Source: Piezodorus guildinii
Lineage: Eukaryota; Arthropoda; Insecta; Hemiptera; Pentatomidae
Length of the DNA stretch: 64,000 bases
Direction of reading: 5' to 3'
Assembly: GCA_023052935.1 (NCBI GenBank)
Contig: CM041297.1
Span: forward strand, 101,939,063 to 102,003,062
Part shown: positions 44,432-55,491 of the stretch, piece after piece
Layout of the letters: every line of letters starts with the position of its first letter
Numbering within the stretch: the stretch's first letter is position 1
The notes under the pieces: generated by a model
The model's input: the letters and a program-made list of their open reading frames with translations, nothing else
Told to the model about the DNA's origin: nothing
Databases searched by the model: none
Position numbers and translations under genes: made by a program

Positions 44432-44432
<1 letters not shown>
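43884..44432 (-). mobile_element. LINE-C 3' end, better copy
   Basis: The minus strand carries a C-terminal RT tail: with one or two frame changes it reads FEHSFLVRSTTLWNSLPTHI followed by a segment like RHASSLPLFKSQLFEYLLSS. This is the R-T...F-E..F....LWNSLP.....F....L pattern shared by L2/CR1/RTE-type LINE proteins. The 3' UTR ends in a GGGAC...GTCCC hairpin followed by AGAATAAAAATTATT. Clade assignment is open. It is flanked by TA microsatellites on both sides. Confidence 0.75.
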
Positions 44433-44433
<1 letters not shown>

Positions 44434-44500
<67 letters not shown>

Positions 44501-44512
44501 ACGTATGTGTGT
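44434..44512. repeat. (TA)n followed by (GT)n
   Basis: About 60 bp TA then GTGTGTACGTATGTGTGT. Reading frames through it are artefacts. Confidence 0.9.
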
Positions 44513-44769
44513 ATTTATATAAATGATATACATAAAAATATTGTTAATTTGCCAAGGATTATTATTTATATTTTAGCTAAAAGCAATGCTGATGAATATT
44601 CTCTAACCGGATTGTAAAAAAATTAATCCAATTTTCGATTCATAAAATACAAATAATTGGAACGAAAATAATTAAAAAACTCCACCTGAGCTCTTTTATT
44701 AAGAGGTTTTTGACACCACTTTTACTTCATCTAATCCGAGATAAATAATCCACTTAGTTAAATACAATA
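44513..44769. other. Intron sequence, nothing assigned
   Basis: AT-rich; no match. Confidence 0.35.
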
Positions 44770-45240
44770 TTTTTTCCAAAAATAGGGTGGAATACGAGGA
44801 GCTAGAAATACTCTCAAGTGGATAACGAATCCTGATAATTTATGAAGAGGGATATGCCCGGCCTTGTGAGAACATTGAAATGAAGAAAATGGTGAAAAAG
44901 TGCTGGTAATAGGAGCATTATCTTGCGAGGATATCCCGAGGGAATACTTAATATTTCAACTAGCGGCCCCAGAGGAGCCGACCCTTATGTTTCAGCTCCA
45001 GCAATCTGAGGGCGTGGAGGCTCCGGGCTCTTAGTGTTAATAATACAGCCGGCTAATGTTTGCCTTCCTCGTCCCAATTAATTGTATAAGTGGATCCTAC
45101 TGTAATTGGGATAGCTAATGCTCACGTCACCGATAGCTCTTCCCTGTGACGGGCCTCTTCTTGCAATTCACTGCCCTCATTAACCTCCATTCCTAAGGTG
45201 TTAAATCTATTGCTTTATTTATGTTGACTCCTAAACATCC
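44770..45240. promoter_or_regulatory. Candidate conserved non-coding block
   Basis: Clearly GC-richer than the intron and without a repeat partner or open frame. It includes GCGGCCCCAGAGGAGCCGAC, GGCGTGGAGGCTCCGGGCTC, a GGCTAATGTTTGCC and CCCAATTAATTG. Runs of distinct short motifs and few A-tracts resemble a conserved enhancer more than a TE relic, but this is inference. Confidence 0.3.
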
Positions 45241-45330
45241 TTCTAGGTAGCTATAGGGTATATAACCGAAAATTGGATTGCTTTCTATAAACCCTCTACC
45301 ATATTTTTGTCTTAAAAAGTGTATACGTTA

Positions 45331-45866
45331 CTTTTTTTTTAAATATGTTTATTGCAATTTACAACTGCATCAATAATACATTAAGTAAATGTGAGCGTAA
45401 CTATGAAGAGACATGATACGCATTAATAGAAGCTTCCCATTGGCAGCACTTTAAAAATATTCTAAACTAAAACGTCTCAGGGTCATCCGCTTTTCAGTTA
45501 AACTTTCAGCCTTGGAAGTTTATCAGGAATTGAAGGGGAAGAAAAGATTGAAACAAGTGGGTTAAAGTGAGAATGGAGTTTGTCATGAAAGTATCGATGC
45601 AGTACCTGGTTCGGGCCAAATCAGTAGCATAGGGTCTTTATAGATGAGTTTATTTTTGACAAAGTAAGGAGCTTTGAGGATTTTACGAAGGACTTTGGAT
45701 TGTAAGAATTGGATACGGGAAGAATTAGATGGTTTGGTAGAGCCCCCAAGCTCCACTCCGTAAGTCCAGATTAGTCTTATAAAAGTCATGTATATGAGCC
45801 TTTTGAAGTAAAGAGGAAGGTTTGACCGTTTATTTAGTCAGTGTTGAAGGAACCTAAAACGGCGAG
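45331..45866 (-). mobile_element. LINE-B 3' copy (minus)
   Basis: T-run at 45332-45340, then the 3' UTR (TTTATTGCAATTTACAACTG) and C-terminal coding with IRLIWTYGVELGGSTKPSNS, SRIQFLQSKVLRKILKAPYF and VKNKLIYKD on the minus strand. Truncated at the right and frame-broken. Confidence 0.8.
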
Positions 45867-45867
45867 T

Positions 45868-45936
45868 ATTTCTATTTAAAGCTCGAATTCGCATCATTTT
45901 CACGATCGCAGTATTCTCTTTCATGTTATTTATTTC
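45868..45936 (-). repeat. REP-D terminal fragment between LINE-B copies
   Basis: AAAGCTCGAATTCGCATCAT then TTTCACGATCGCAGTATTCT and TTATTTATTTCATAAAC match the REP-D terminus at 28145-28235. Confidence 0.6.
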
Positions 45937-46497
45937 ATAAACTTTAAGGTCTTTATGGATGAGTTTATTCGTGACAAAGTAATGAGCATTGAGGATTTAA
46001 CGAAGGGTTTTGGATAGTTTAGTAGAGCCTTATAGCTCTACTCCGTAAATCCATATCAGCCTTATGATAGTCATGTTGATGAGCCTTTTATAGTTAAGTG
46101 AAAGATTTGAGCGTTTGTCTAGCAAGTATTGAAGTAGCCGAAAACTGTTTCTTGTCGTTACAGTCTTGTATGAAGATTCCATGATAGACGTTTATCAAGA
46201 TGGAGTCCAAGGGCTCAGATGAGAGCAAGCGGATATTATCAAATAATATTGTATGACAGGAAGTCATGAATTAACAACGAAGAGTGAAGGTTATAATTTG
46301 GTGTGATTTAAAGGTCTCGGGCGTGGGATCCAAGATTTTGGAAGGAAATAATTACAGCGTTATTGACCGATAATAAAAAATTATCATCAGCATACGCAGA
46401 AAAGAAGATCCAAGGACGGGTTGGGATATGAGCTCTATACATGTAAAAAAGATGGATCGTAGGATGCTTCCTTGAGTAACACCTGCGGACTGTGATT
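45937..46497 (-). mobile_element. LINE-B copy (minus), 5' end facing 46595
   Basis: Covers the same RT region as 46595 onward but in reverse and without its 3' end: GGTCTTTATGGATGAGTTTA on the left through ATCATCAGCATACGCAG (the YADD region, here decayed) to GTAACACCTGCGGACTGTGA. Many indels. Confidence 0.75.
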
Positions 46498-46594
46498 TGG
46501 CGTTTAGATTAAAAGCTATTTATATATAATTAAATAAGAATGATGAAATATGTATGAAGTAAGTTTTAAAGATTTCATTTTTAGATGAGGTTAA

Positions 46595-47427
46595 TAAATC
46601 ACAATAGTTCCTATTCCTCCCTGTTTTCTCAATCTGCTGGTGTTCCTCAAGGCAGCATCCTAGGACCTGTTCTTTATACAGTCTATACAGCTGATATCCC
46701 AACCCATCCTAACACATTCCTTTCTACCTATGCTGATGACACGTGTGTGCTATCAGTAGATAATGATCCAGTTACTGCCTCCCACACTCTTCAATCCCAC
46801 ATCCGAGACCTTGAAGTATGGTGCCAGAATTGGAGGATTAAAATTAATTCTAACAAATCCCACCAGATAACCTTTACCCTTCGTCGTAAACCAATGACTT
46901 CCTGCCCTATAGTATCCTTTAATGACACTCCACTAGCCCCTGTTGAACAGATTCGATACCTAGGACTCCACCTTGACAAACGTCTAACTTGGAATCCCCA
47001 TACAAGACTTAAACGACAAGAAACTGCCCGACGTTTTCGACTACTTCAACACTTACTGGACAAACGCTCCAAACTTCCACTTAATTACAAAAGACTCATT
47101 TATATGACCATCATAAGACCGATATGGACTTACGGAGTAGAGCTATGGGGCTCTACTAAACCATCGAATTCCTCTCGTATCCAATCCTTACAATCCAAAA
47201 TCCTTCGGAAAATCCTCAATGCTCCTTATTTTGTCACAAACACACTCATTCATAAAGACCTTAATATTCCATATGTTGCTGACTTAGCCCGAACCAGGTA
47301 CCATTCCTTCCATGAAAAGCTCCATTCCCACTACAATCCATTAGTTTCAATCCTTGCTTCCTCTTCAATCCCTGATAATCCTCCGAGGCGTCTGAAAAGA
47401 AGATGGCCACGGGACCTTCTAGTTTAG
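46595..47427 (+). CDS. LINE-B RT C-terminal half (open, truncated)
   Basis: A reverse-transcriptase fragment of a Jockey-clade LINE, open for about 277 codons. Landmarks in order: SQSAGVPQGSILGPVLYTVY (RT motif B'/4 region), LSTYADDTCVLS (catalytic YADD box), WCQNWRIKINSNKSHQITF, IRYLGLHLDKRLTWNPHTR (thumb), IIRPIWTYGVELWGSTKPSN, SKILRKILNAPYFVTNTLIH, ending RRLKRRWPRDLLV. The ATG at 46585 lies in the target-site duplication, so MRLI comes from flanking DNA and is not part of the protein. The endonuclease and N-terminal RT are missing, so the copy cannot move. It may still be transcribed within the host intron. Confidence 0.9.
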
Positions 47428-47578
47428 AGTGTTTTTAGAGTGCTGCCACTGGGTAGTGTCTCTACATGTATTTCATGACAGTTTTACATATTACCATCAC
47501 ATTTACTAGATGTATTTTTATATAATACAGTTGTAAATATCAATAAATATGTTTAAAAAAAAAAAAAAAAAAAAAAAA
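46595..47578 (+). mobile_element. LINE-B, young 5'-truncated copy, 12-bp duplication
   Basis: A 984-bp element from within the RT domain to a poly(A) of about 24 (47555-47578). AGATGAGGTTAA is present exactly at 46583-46594 and 47579-47590. The coding part is open to the TAG, and the 3' UTR holds CAATAAATATG before the poly(A). Exact duplication, long pure poly(A) and an undamaged frame indicate a recent insertion. Confidence 0.95.
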
Positions 47579-47590
47579 AGATGAGGTTAA

Positions 47591-48954
47591 AACATTTAAA
47601 ATAGGTTAATATATATTGAAATTTGTATAAGATTTTATGTACTTTCTTTATTAGTTTTAGAAATGTTTTATATGGAATTTTATTTTTATGATCGTAGGCG
47701 TGTAGCGCTGTACGTTAATTTTTCTTTTGTTATTATTTAATTTTAAATCCATTTAATACGTTTAACTGACCTGTATCATCTCAAAAAGCTTGCATCTAAT
47801 CAGTATTTACTGTTTAATCTATTATCCTAGTTTTAATTCATTAGCATCATAATTGTAATTAGTTGTTTTTTTAAATTATGACTGTATTTACCAATGAAGT
47901 ATATAAATAAATCAAGTTAGGCTACTTCCCGTAGGAGATCTTTATTCCTTGTATATTCGTTACAATGGGGTTAGCCCAAGTAATCGTTTCTCTTAGGTGG
48001 TTAGACAGGCTTTTGGCAGCAGCGATTCCTATCGTTTCTCTTTATCTTTCATATTTCCGCCGCTACATTCACACTCGCTATGGTCTTGGGTGCTACCTAC
48101 CTATGAGCTTTAGAAACTGTTTTCACTCTTCTCGACTTCATACAAGCTACCTTCCTCACGCGATGAGCTTCCTCAGTAGCTGCTGGAAACCTCACACCTA
48201 ATTATGTGCCAGTTAAGCATATTCGACTACCATACGCATATTATTGAAGGCATGGATCTAAATAACGGAATTAATCTTACATAACTTTTTAAGTTATGCT
48301 GGGTCTCACGGCTCAGCAAAACGTCGGTGTACACCTACCCCTGGATGGTTGGTAAACGTGCCTTAGATAGTTAACTAACTATTTTACAATATATTCCGTA
48401 AGTGATATATTGCTCTATGTCATTTTTAAAGTTTCCTATTCCTGACATTTATTTTTTAAATGACTCTCAAGTAAAATCATCGACATTCTTCGACATCAAA
48501 TTCTCAGGAATTGCCTCACTAATTCTCGACACATCAAACGGAGAAGGCTATTCATGTTTTGTAAACGCTTTATCATATTCTTATATTTGAAAGATAATTA
48601 TCAATATTGGTACGCTGGATAACAGTATTAAAAGTAATCATAATAAAATATTTTTTATTAAAGGGGAGCTAAGTTGTAACACATTCTTGATCTGAGAAAT
48701 AAAAATCAGTTTATCAACTTATGTTAAAAATCTAGGAATAACTTTAAAATATAAATACCATTAAATCAATATTTTTTTCTTAATGAAGAAAGAGGCTGTT
48801 AAACAAAAATTCACGTTAAATAATGGAAGCATTAATGACTTGTTACTAGAGTTTCTCAATCATCATATTGTATAAAAATTTTAATTAATTTCACTTAACT
48901 TTTTTTTCATTTTTTCTGTATGAAACGTCTTATGTATAAATAAGGGTATATAAT
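47591..48954. other. Intron sequence, nothing assigned
   Basis: 47940-48380 is less AT-rich (GTTAGCCCAAGTAATCG; CACGGCTCAGCAAAACGTCG) with a 78-codon plus frame lacking known motifs. No support for a gene. Confidence 0.35.
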
Positions 48955-49190
48955 TGAGAGGAAATAGGATCAAGGAGCCTCTGATTCAGAGCCCAGAAAT
49001 ATCTTGATGAAGAAAGAAGGTGTCAGCCGCAGTAAGCTCCGTTAATTAATCTTGCTGAGATCAATTGCGTGGCCAATCCAGTTAATTATTCAAAATACCG
49101 ATCACCGATTGAATCAATCAGCTTACTAATACCAGCCTAATTGCCTCCTCAGTCATAGGGGCTCTCTTGTCCTCATTATTTATGTCTTAA
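48955..49190. promoter_or_regulatory. Candidate cis-regulatory segment
   Basis: Contains clustered homeodomain-type cores (CGTTAATTAATC, AGTTAATTATTC, GCTTACTAATACC) and ATTGAATCAATCAGC. GC is higher than neighbours and there is no repeat match. Function inferred only. Confidence 0.3.
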
Positions 49191-50929
49191 GTGCTTATGT
49201 TCTGACTATATTATAGTTTTATATAATAAATAACTTTTAAACATCAACTATTTATTCATCACCTAAAGCTGTAGATGATAACTGTTATCACAACATCCGT
49301 CTGTTTTATTATTAAACTAAAGTCTTAATAGACCAGACAATTATCATTTATATTATACTTCCTTCTTAGGGGACTACTCGTACCAGCATAAAATTAATTT
49401 TTATTTAATTTTAAATAGCCTGAAAAATAGAATAATCACCCCATCTAATATACTTCTGTTTATAAAGTGTTGAATTCATAACCTATTCATTGTTGTAGCT
49501 TTAAAAATTTGTTTTTTCTAGAAAATGAATTTAATATAGATCAGTGGCACAATAATCAAACATCCGATATGATTATTCCTTGGCAAAAAAAAATAATAAT
49601 AATTACACACACTTAATTAATTGAACACTTAATCATTCTTCCCATGTCTAGTATTAGCTATGCAATCTGAACATATTTTCACTGTCAAACTATTTTAATT
49701 GTAAGACTTTCTCAACATATCGATATTTTTATTTGATTATATTATCTTTTTTTTTCTATTTCAGAAACAGTTCTTTATTGAGTAATATTACAATCAGTCC
49801 AATTTAGGACATTTTTAATAGTGATAAAGTATCACATCCATACTACATTCACACAATATATACAAAACAACAAATGTATTATAATAATAATACAGTATAA
49901 TATAGACAAAACAAAATCAATATATATATATAATATATATATTCCTATTAGCATTTATTTTTATCTACTACTATGACTTGTTTTATATTGTCCTATATAC
50001 AGCAATAAATGTTCGAAGAAAACCAATTTATATGTTATTACTTTTTTTTAAATTCTATTAAGAAACATCTTTTGTATACATGGTACAATAGTGAGTTACA
50101 AAATTCACCATAAATAAGATGATATTTGTATTTCAATAATTAATGGATTTTCCAACTCCATTTAGTTGAAGCTAAAAAGGCGCTTCTTACTACACTTTCA
50201 TCCAATACCGTTAAGTCGAGCGGGTTAAATCGTCTTAAATTTCACGGCGCCAAGTAATGCTGCCCCACACAGTTTAATACATATAGTGAGCTATTATATT
50301 ATATTTTAATGTGTAAGTAATTATGGACAGTATCTAGTGACATAATATGAATTGTTTTTTAAGACTTTTACAATCGTAATATAATTTATATTTTATTATA
50401 TGTTAATCATTTAGGCTGAATGTACTATAAATACACAAAAAAAAACTAAACTATTTTACTGATTGTAAGGATGGACTAATCCGAAATCATTGGTCAACAT
50501 TTTGTCATTTGTAAATATCTGAATAAAGTTTCTTTTCTTCTTCTTCACTAATTATATTTTATGATGCTCACTATTATTATAAGTAATAATATTATTAATT
50601 ACACGATATTAGTAATAAAATCGTCTTTAGATTACAATATAAATAGTTGCGATTTGCAATTATTGATAATATATTGATATATTCTTGATATTGCAATTCT
50701 TGATATTAATGGAAACTGGAATAACTGTTTATTATCATATATTTAAATGAACTCCATCAACATTATCATGTATTAAAATGATCATTATCATATCAGTTAA
50801 TGAATATGATGGGAAAATAATATAATATTTCTTATCTTTGAGGCACTAGCTGCTCAAGAAATTCAAATTGTATGGAATTGAAATTTTTCTTCACGCCTCA
50901 AAGTTACCTAAAATTCATTGGATAACAGA
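49191..50929. other. Intron sequence, nothing assigned
   Basis: AT-rich with many AAT/ATT-repeats around 50560-50800. 50155-50280 is slightly GC-richer (GGCGCCAAGTAATGCTGCCC). No coding content. Confidence 0.35.
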
Positions 50930-51261
50930 GCTATTTTTTATTTAATAACTTACCGAATCCAAAGGTTAAGACTGTTAAGTGTGGAAGTTTTAAACGAGAC
51001 AGGATTAGCCGCCAACAAGAACGGGGTTTACTTAATTCACAGTAAACTTAACGGACACGACAATATACTGATTAACAATATATCAATAGCTGAAATGCCA
51101 GACAGAAGAAGGCTAGAGAGAAGCTGGATGAGGACCTCCTCTGCTAAATTAAAGCCTAGAAAGGGGTGCTGCTGGGCACTTTCCTTCCCACGCCTACATG
51201 TCTGCTGCTTACGTTTCACAAAGGGCTTCTGACAGGTACGAATAAAAATGAAGAAAAAAAA
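50930..51261 (+). mobile_element. LINE-A copy, 3' end (plus)
   Basis: Plus-strand C-terminal region: HSKLNGHDNILINNISIA, then RRRLERSWMRTSSAKLKPRK and GCCWALSFP, parallel to the 6105 copy. It ends GGCTTCTGACAGGTACGAAT and an A-run at 51254-51261. The 5' boundary near 50930 is approximate. Confidence 0.8.
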
Positions 51262-51607
51262 TCATACATAAATAACTATACTGATCAGAAGCACGTAACA
51301 GACAAATAAGTAGTTTAAGTATTTGGCAAAATTAGAGTCCATTTTTTTCCATATCACCTGTATTTGTTACATTACAAAATTATTGTAAAGAACAAACAAT
51401 GAAAACAGTAATAGGTCTTGCTGAACTTTAACTGCCTTAGATAACACATATTAATTAATTTATTTATTCTTTCACAGCTTCTATCTGCTCTTCTGAACAG
51501 AAAAGTTATTTGAATTTTTTTCTGCAAGTATGCATTTTAAGGACTGTCAGCATCATAATCTGTGTAGTTAATCTAGTTTATAATTTATAATCAGGTGCTA
51601 ATGTTTA
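51262..51607 (+). repeat. 3' flank shared with 55153-55491 (inverted)
   Basis: About 340 bp directly after the LINE-A poly(A). It is matched on the opposite strand at 55153-55491 through blocks such as ACTGATCAGAAGCACGTAAC, CAAAATTAGAGTCCATTTTT and CAGCATCATAATCTGTGTAG. Homology stops at CAGGTGCTAA in both. Confidence 0.85.
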
Positions 51608-51619
51608 ATTTCACTTTTT

Positions 51620-51692
51620 ATACAGCACATTTGCTGATTGTCAGATAGCTTCTGGCAGGTGCGAATAAAGACATATAAAAAAAATTGTATTT
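51620..51692 (+). mobile_element. Second LINE-A 3' terminus
   Basis: CAGCACATTTGCTGATTGTC, then AGATAGCTTCTGGCAGGTGC, then GAATAAAGACATATAAAAAA is another LINE-A end just beyond the shared flank. Confidence 0.7.
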
Positions 51693-51714
51693 GGAACTAA
51701 TAAATAAATATCTA

Positions 51715-52560
51715 AATTATACCATCCATTATACGGACACATCTAAATCGGCAGACTCTAGAATTTTGGATATAATAGCGAATGAAGAACTCCTATACAA
51801 GCTTCCGAGAACTTGCTGAGTCTTCACGGGAGAGGTCAATGCCATTCAGGAAGCCTTGTACATACGACACTCATACTACATGGTCAACATTTGCTATTGT
51901 AACCGACTCCATCAGTGTCTTGAAACAATCAATATCTCAAAGATTCGGTATCCGTTATTAGCCTATTATTGAATAACTCTTGATCGAGAACCAGGCAGTC
52001 GTAGTAATATACATGGTGGCATATATGCAATGAAAAAAACGATGTTGCTGCCAACACAGCTCGTATTTAATCGTACCGTATTTAACATAGCTGCAATAAT
52101 CAATAATATCTTCATGTAAGACTGGACAATGCAGTTTTGTTCTCTGCATAAGGAAAATGAGTTAGCAAGTGTAAAATGAATTCCTCTAAACAAAATGAAG
52201 TAAAAAAATATAGTACCGTCGGAAAACTCCCTCCAGAAAGTCAATGGACGAAGAAGTGGTCCTCTGTCGGCTCCGAGTAGAACATTGCGAATTCTCTCAC
52301 GGTCTTACTCTTAATCTTCTGCAAGGTCTGGGAGCCCCAACTTGTACAAATGTAACAAAATGAGGACCATAAAAAATGTGTTATGAGACTGTCCAATTTT
52401 CATTAATTTAAGAGCTACAAATCAATACAACACTGGAAAATATTCTAAAAGACGATGAAAACAAGGTCACGGTTCTCCTCAAATATTTAAAAAGAAGCCT
52501 GTACTACAACAAATATAAACGTATTATTATAACAGGAGTAGAGGCTTCATACATAAATAT
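51715..52560 (+). mobile_element. LINE-I, RNase H-like and C-terminal relic
   Basis: One frame carries an RNase H-like segment: TIHYTDTSKSADS, NEELLYKLPRTC, a stop, then VFTGEVNAIQEALYI and a decayed TDS-like site. HGGIYAMKKTML resembles the H-V-G-x-x-G-N-E-x-A-D motif. Farther on, VVLCRLRVEHCEFSHG and APTCTNV resemble the C-terminal R-L-R-x-G-H...C..C zinc-knuckle region. This domain order fits I, R1 or LOA-type LINEs carrying RNase H. Stops show it is dead. 51950-52245 is the weakest part. Confidence 0.6.
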
Positions 52561-54234
52561 TTCTTATCTTGCATTAAATTAAAAATGCATTAATAATCGA
52601 TATTTTTTATTATTTAAATATAAAAATGCTGATTACTAATACTGGTTTTAGTAAATCAATAGTAATTGGTTATATTTCTATAAAAGTCTTCAAAAGTTCC
52701 AATCAGTTATAGATATTTTTTTTCAACATAACATACCCTTTTTTCCCTTGTCCACACTCTCTCCACCTTTTTTTTATTTAGCTTATTAAAAATATTCTAA
52801 AGCTTTATAAATAAAGTCTTTAAAACAGCTATTGTATTATGGTTTCAATTTAGAATCAATGAATGATATCTGCGCCTGCAGGGCAGCTCTTTCAAAAATC
52901 AAATGCAAGCAAAGTAATTTTTTTTTCAATATCTAAACCTTTCGTTCATGTTCCCTTTCTGTAACTTCATACTAATCTGAAATTTGTAAAAAAAAAATAT
53001 AATAAAAGTATATTTTAATAGTATTTATTCAATGTCGTTGTGTGTTAATATTAGGTATATTTTATGCTATAAATTATATTATAAAAATAATTTAACAAAC
53101 TCATTTTCATCTTAAAAAAAAGTTTTGTTTTTTTTGTTATTGGCAAATACTAGCTTAGCACATCGATTCTTTTACTTAATACTTTTGTTATGTAGAATTC
53201 TTCCACAATTTTAAAGGTACTTTTGGATTAAAAGTACTCCTATGATAAAATATTTGATTAGATATTTGAGGTCTCAGAAAAATAAAAATATCATGCAGGT
53301 CATTATCAAGTTTAAAAATAATTATCTTGAGTTCATTATAGGTTGTAAATCGAAGATTGTTTTACAGCATATAATAAACTTGTATTAAGTAATTTATATC
53401 AGAGTATATTTGTATTTTAATTTAGATTATCCTTTTCCAGATAACGTATGGCTCAGGCATTATTCGATAAAAGTTATGAATATATCTGATTATCTGGTTG
53501 TTTTACATCGTACATTGGTGTAAAAAAAATATCCTACATCTCTTCTTCTCAGTAAATTTTTATTTTCCTTGTTTCCCAATTAGCAGTATCATCACGGTTG
53601 TTTATGTACTCTCTAATGGATGAATGAATGAGGAAGAGGCTAATGCTTTTGTGGAAAATCTGACATGAATATATTGAATAATACAGGTATAAACTCAATA
53701 TCATGTGGTATGCCTTTAACACACTTCATATCAAAAAATTCACGGCGGATGGTTTTTCCATAATATACACAAAAATAATATTTAATACTATATTAGTAGC
53801 TAGGAATTCCAACGTTTTTTTCCAAAGTAATCCCTTATTTCAAATCTTATCAAATGCCATACAACAAAAACATATACTGCATATAAAAATTACAAAACAT
53901 CATTTAATTATTTAAACTTATACCTGAACTCCCTGACGTTAACTAACCTATTCATAAATAATTCATTATTTCCTTGTTAGTTATTATTTATTTAATTAAA
54001 TAAAATACGAGCTGTTTATATTGAGCTGTTTTACAATTAATTATGTTGAAAATATAATTTTTTGCTCTTAAGAATAAATTATGTTATTGCCCAATCTTTC
54101 TTTTGATTATGTTGTAACATTATTTTTGTTATTCATATGTTCGAGGTTATTTTTAAATTCGGTTATGGAATTTATTGAAATAAAAAACACCCCCAATAAA
54201 TTCCAATTATAACGAAGTGATTATCCTGAATGAG
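52561..54234. other. Intron sequence, nothing assigned
   Basis: AT-rich, with T- and A-runs near 52920 and 53115. No family matched. Confidence 0.35.
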
Positions 54235-54571
54235 TTTTATTTATATTACAATACTATATTCCGTTTCGGTTTTAAAGGATGAGAAAAAGAGATAGTGACG
54301 CGACGAGCTGTACTTCTCTGAAACTCACTTTATTGCTGTTGATATATCGTTATCCAGCAGCCTCCTGGAAGCAAAGTCCTGGAAAACTGCAAGGGAGAAA
54401 AATCACAAAGCCCCTAGCTCTAATAATAAAAACTTTTGTTTTCTTTTATTTATATTACAATACTATATTCCGTTTCGGTTTAAAGGATGAGAAAAGAGAT
54501 AGTGACGCGACAGCCTGTACTTCTCTGAAACTCACTTTATTGCTGTTGACGAAAACTTTTGTTTTCTTTTA
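54235..54571. repeat. Tandem duplication, about 209-bp unit, second copy shortened
   Basis: Copy 1 (54235-54342) and copy 2 (54444-54549) share TTATATTACAATACTATATT, CCGTTTCGGTTT, GAGATAGTGACGCGAC and TTCTCTGAAACTCACTTTAT at near identity. AAAACTTTTGTTTTCTTTT occurs at 54429-54447 and 54552-54570. An 86-bp segment in copy 1 (54343-54428) is missing from copy 2. The 97-codon frame across the duplication looks incidental. Confidence 0.85.
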
Positions 54572-55152
54572 GGTTATTCCACCTGAATAAATAAAGTTAT
54601 CTCTATATTTTTTTTTTATAAATTAAAAAGGTTTGAATCCTGTTGCGTGTAAGGTTCTTCATCCTCTCACGGTTCCAATTCATTTTAATGGAACTTTTTC
54701 ATTTTTCTTCTATTTCTTTTTTTTATTATTTTTTTTTTTTTATCTTCTCTAGTAAATAAAAATAATTCCACATGAGGAATAAGAAAGAAGTTTCCGTACG
54801 TAATTGGCTTTTCTTTTTTAGAAAAGGGATTACGTTCTGCCCGTATTAAATGCCGTTATTTACACTAACAACTCATCTGTGCACTTAAAGCTAACTGTTG
54901 ATATATTCATTATTAAGGACTCGTAGAATCGTTATATGTTGTGTTATTGCTGACTTTGTTTTCACTCATGATATTTTTATTAAAGAAGTTTATATTTTAT
55001 TTTGGACAGATAAAGTTGATTTTACATGCATATTTTAATATACGCTGCCTATATGGTAAGCTTCTGTATCTCTCAAAGGTGGAAGAAAATTTTAAAAATT
55101 GAGTTTTAGTTTTAATATTAAGTTCTAGACGTCCATGAACCAAGAGGTGAGC
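54572..55152. other. Intron sequence, nothing assigned
   Basis: AT-rich with T-runs near 54730. No match. Confidence 0.35.
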
Positions 55153-55491
55153 CTTAGCACCTGATTATAAATTATAAACTAAATTAACTACACAGATTAT
55201 GATGCTGAAAGTCCTTAAAATGCATACTTGCTGAAAAAAATTCAAATAACTTATCTGTTCAGAAGAAGAGATAGAAGCTTTGAAAGAATAAATAAATTTA
55301 TTTATATATGTTATCTAAGGTAGTAAAAGTTCTGCAAGACCTGTTACTGTATTATTGTTTGTTCTTTACAATAATTTTGTAATGTAACAAATACAGGTGA
55401 TATGAAAAAATGGACTCTAATTTTGCCAAATACTTAAACTACTTTTTCGTCTGTTACGTGCTTCTGATCAGTATTGTTATTTATTTATGAA
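55153..55491 (-). repeat. 3' flank shared with 51262-51607 (inverted)
   Basis: Reverse-complement partner of 51262-51607, directly beside the LINE-A poly(T) at 55492. Confidence 0.85.

Noticed and set aside
44090..44617. Frames with long IY repeats
   Set aside because: Translation of (TA)n microsatellite.
47965..48201. Possible small gene (78 codons, plus)
   Set aside because: No motif or splice context; single short frame in intron.
54279..54572. 97-codon frame with a repeated KRDSDAT segment
   Set aside because: Arises from the tandem duplication; no protein motif.
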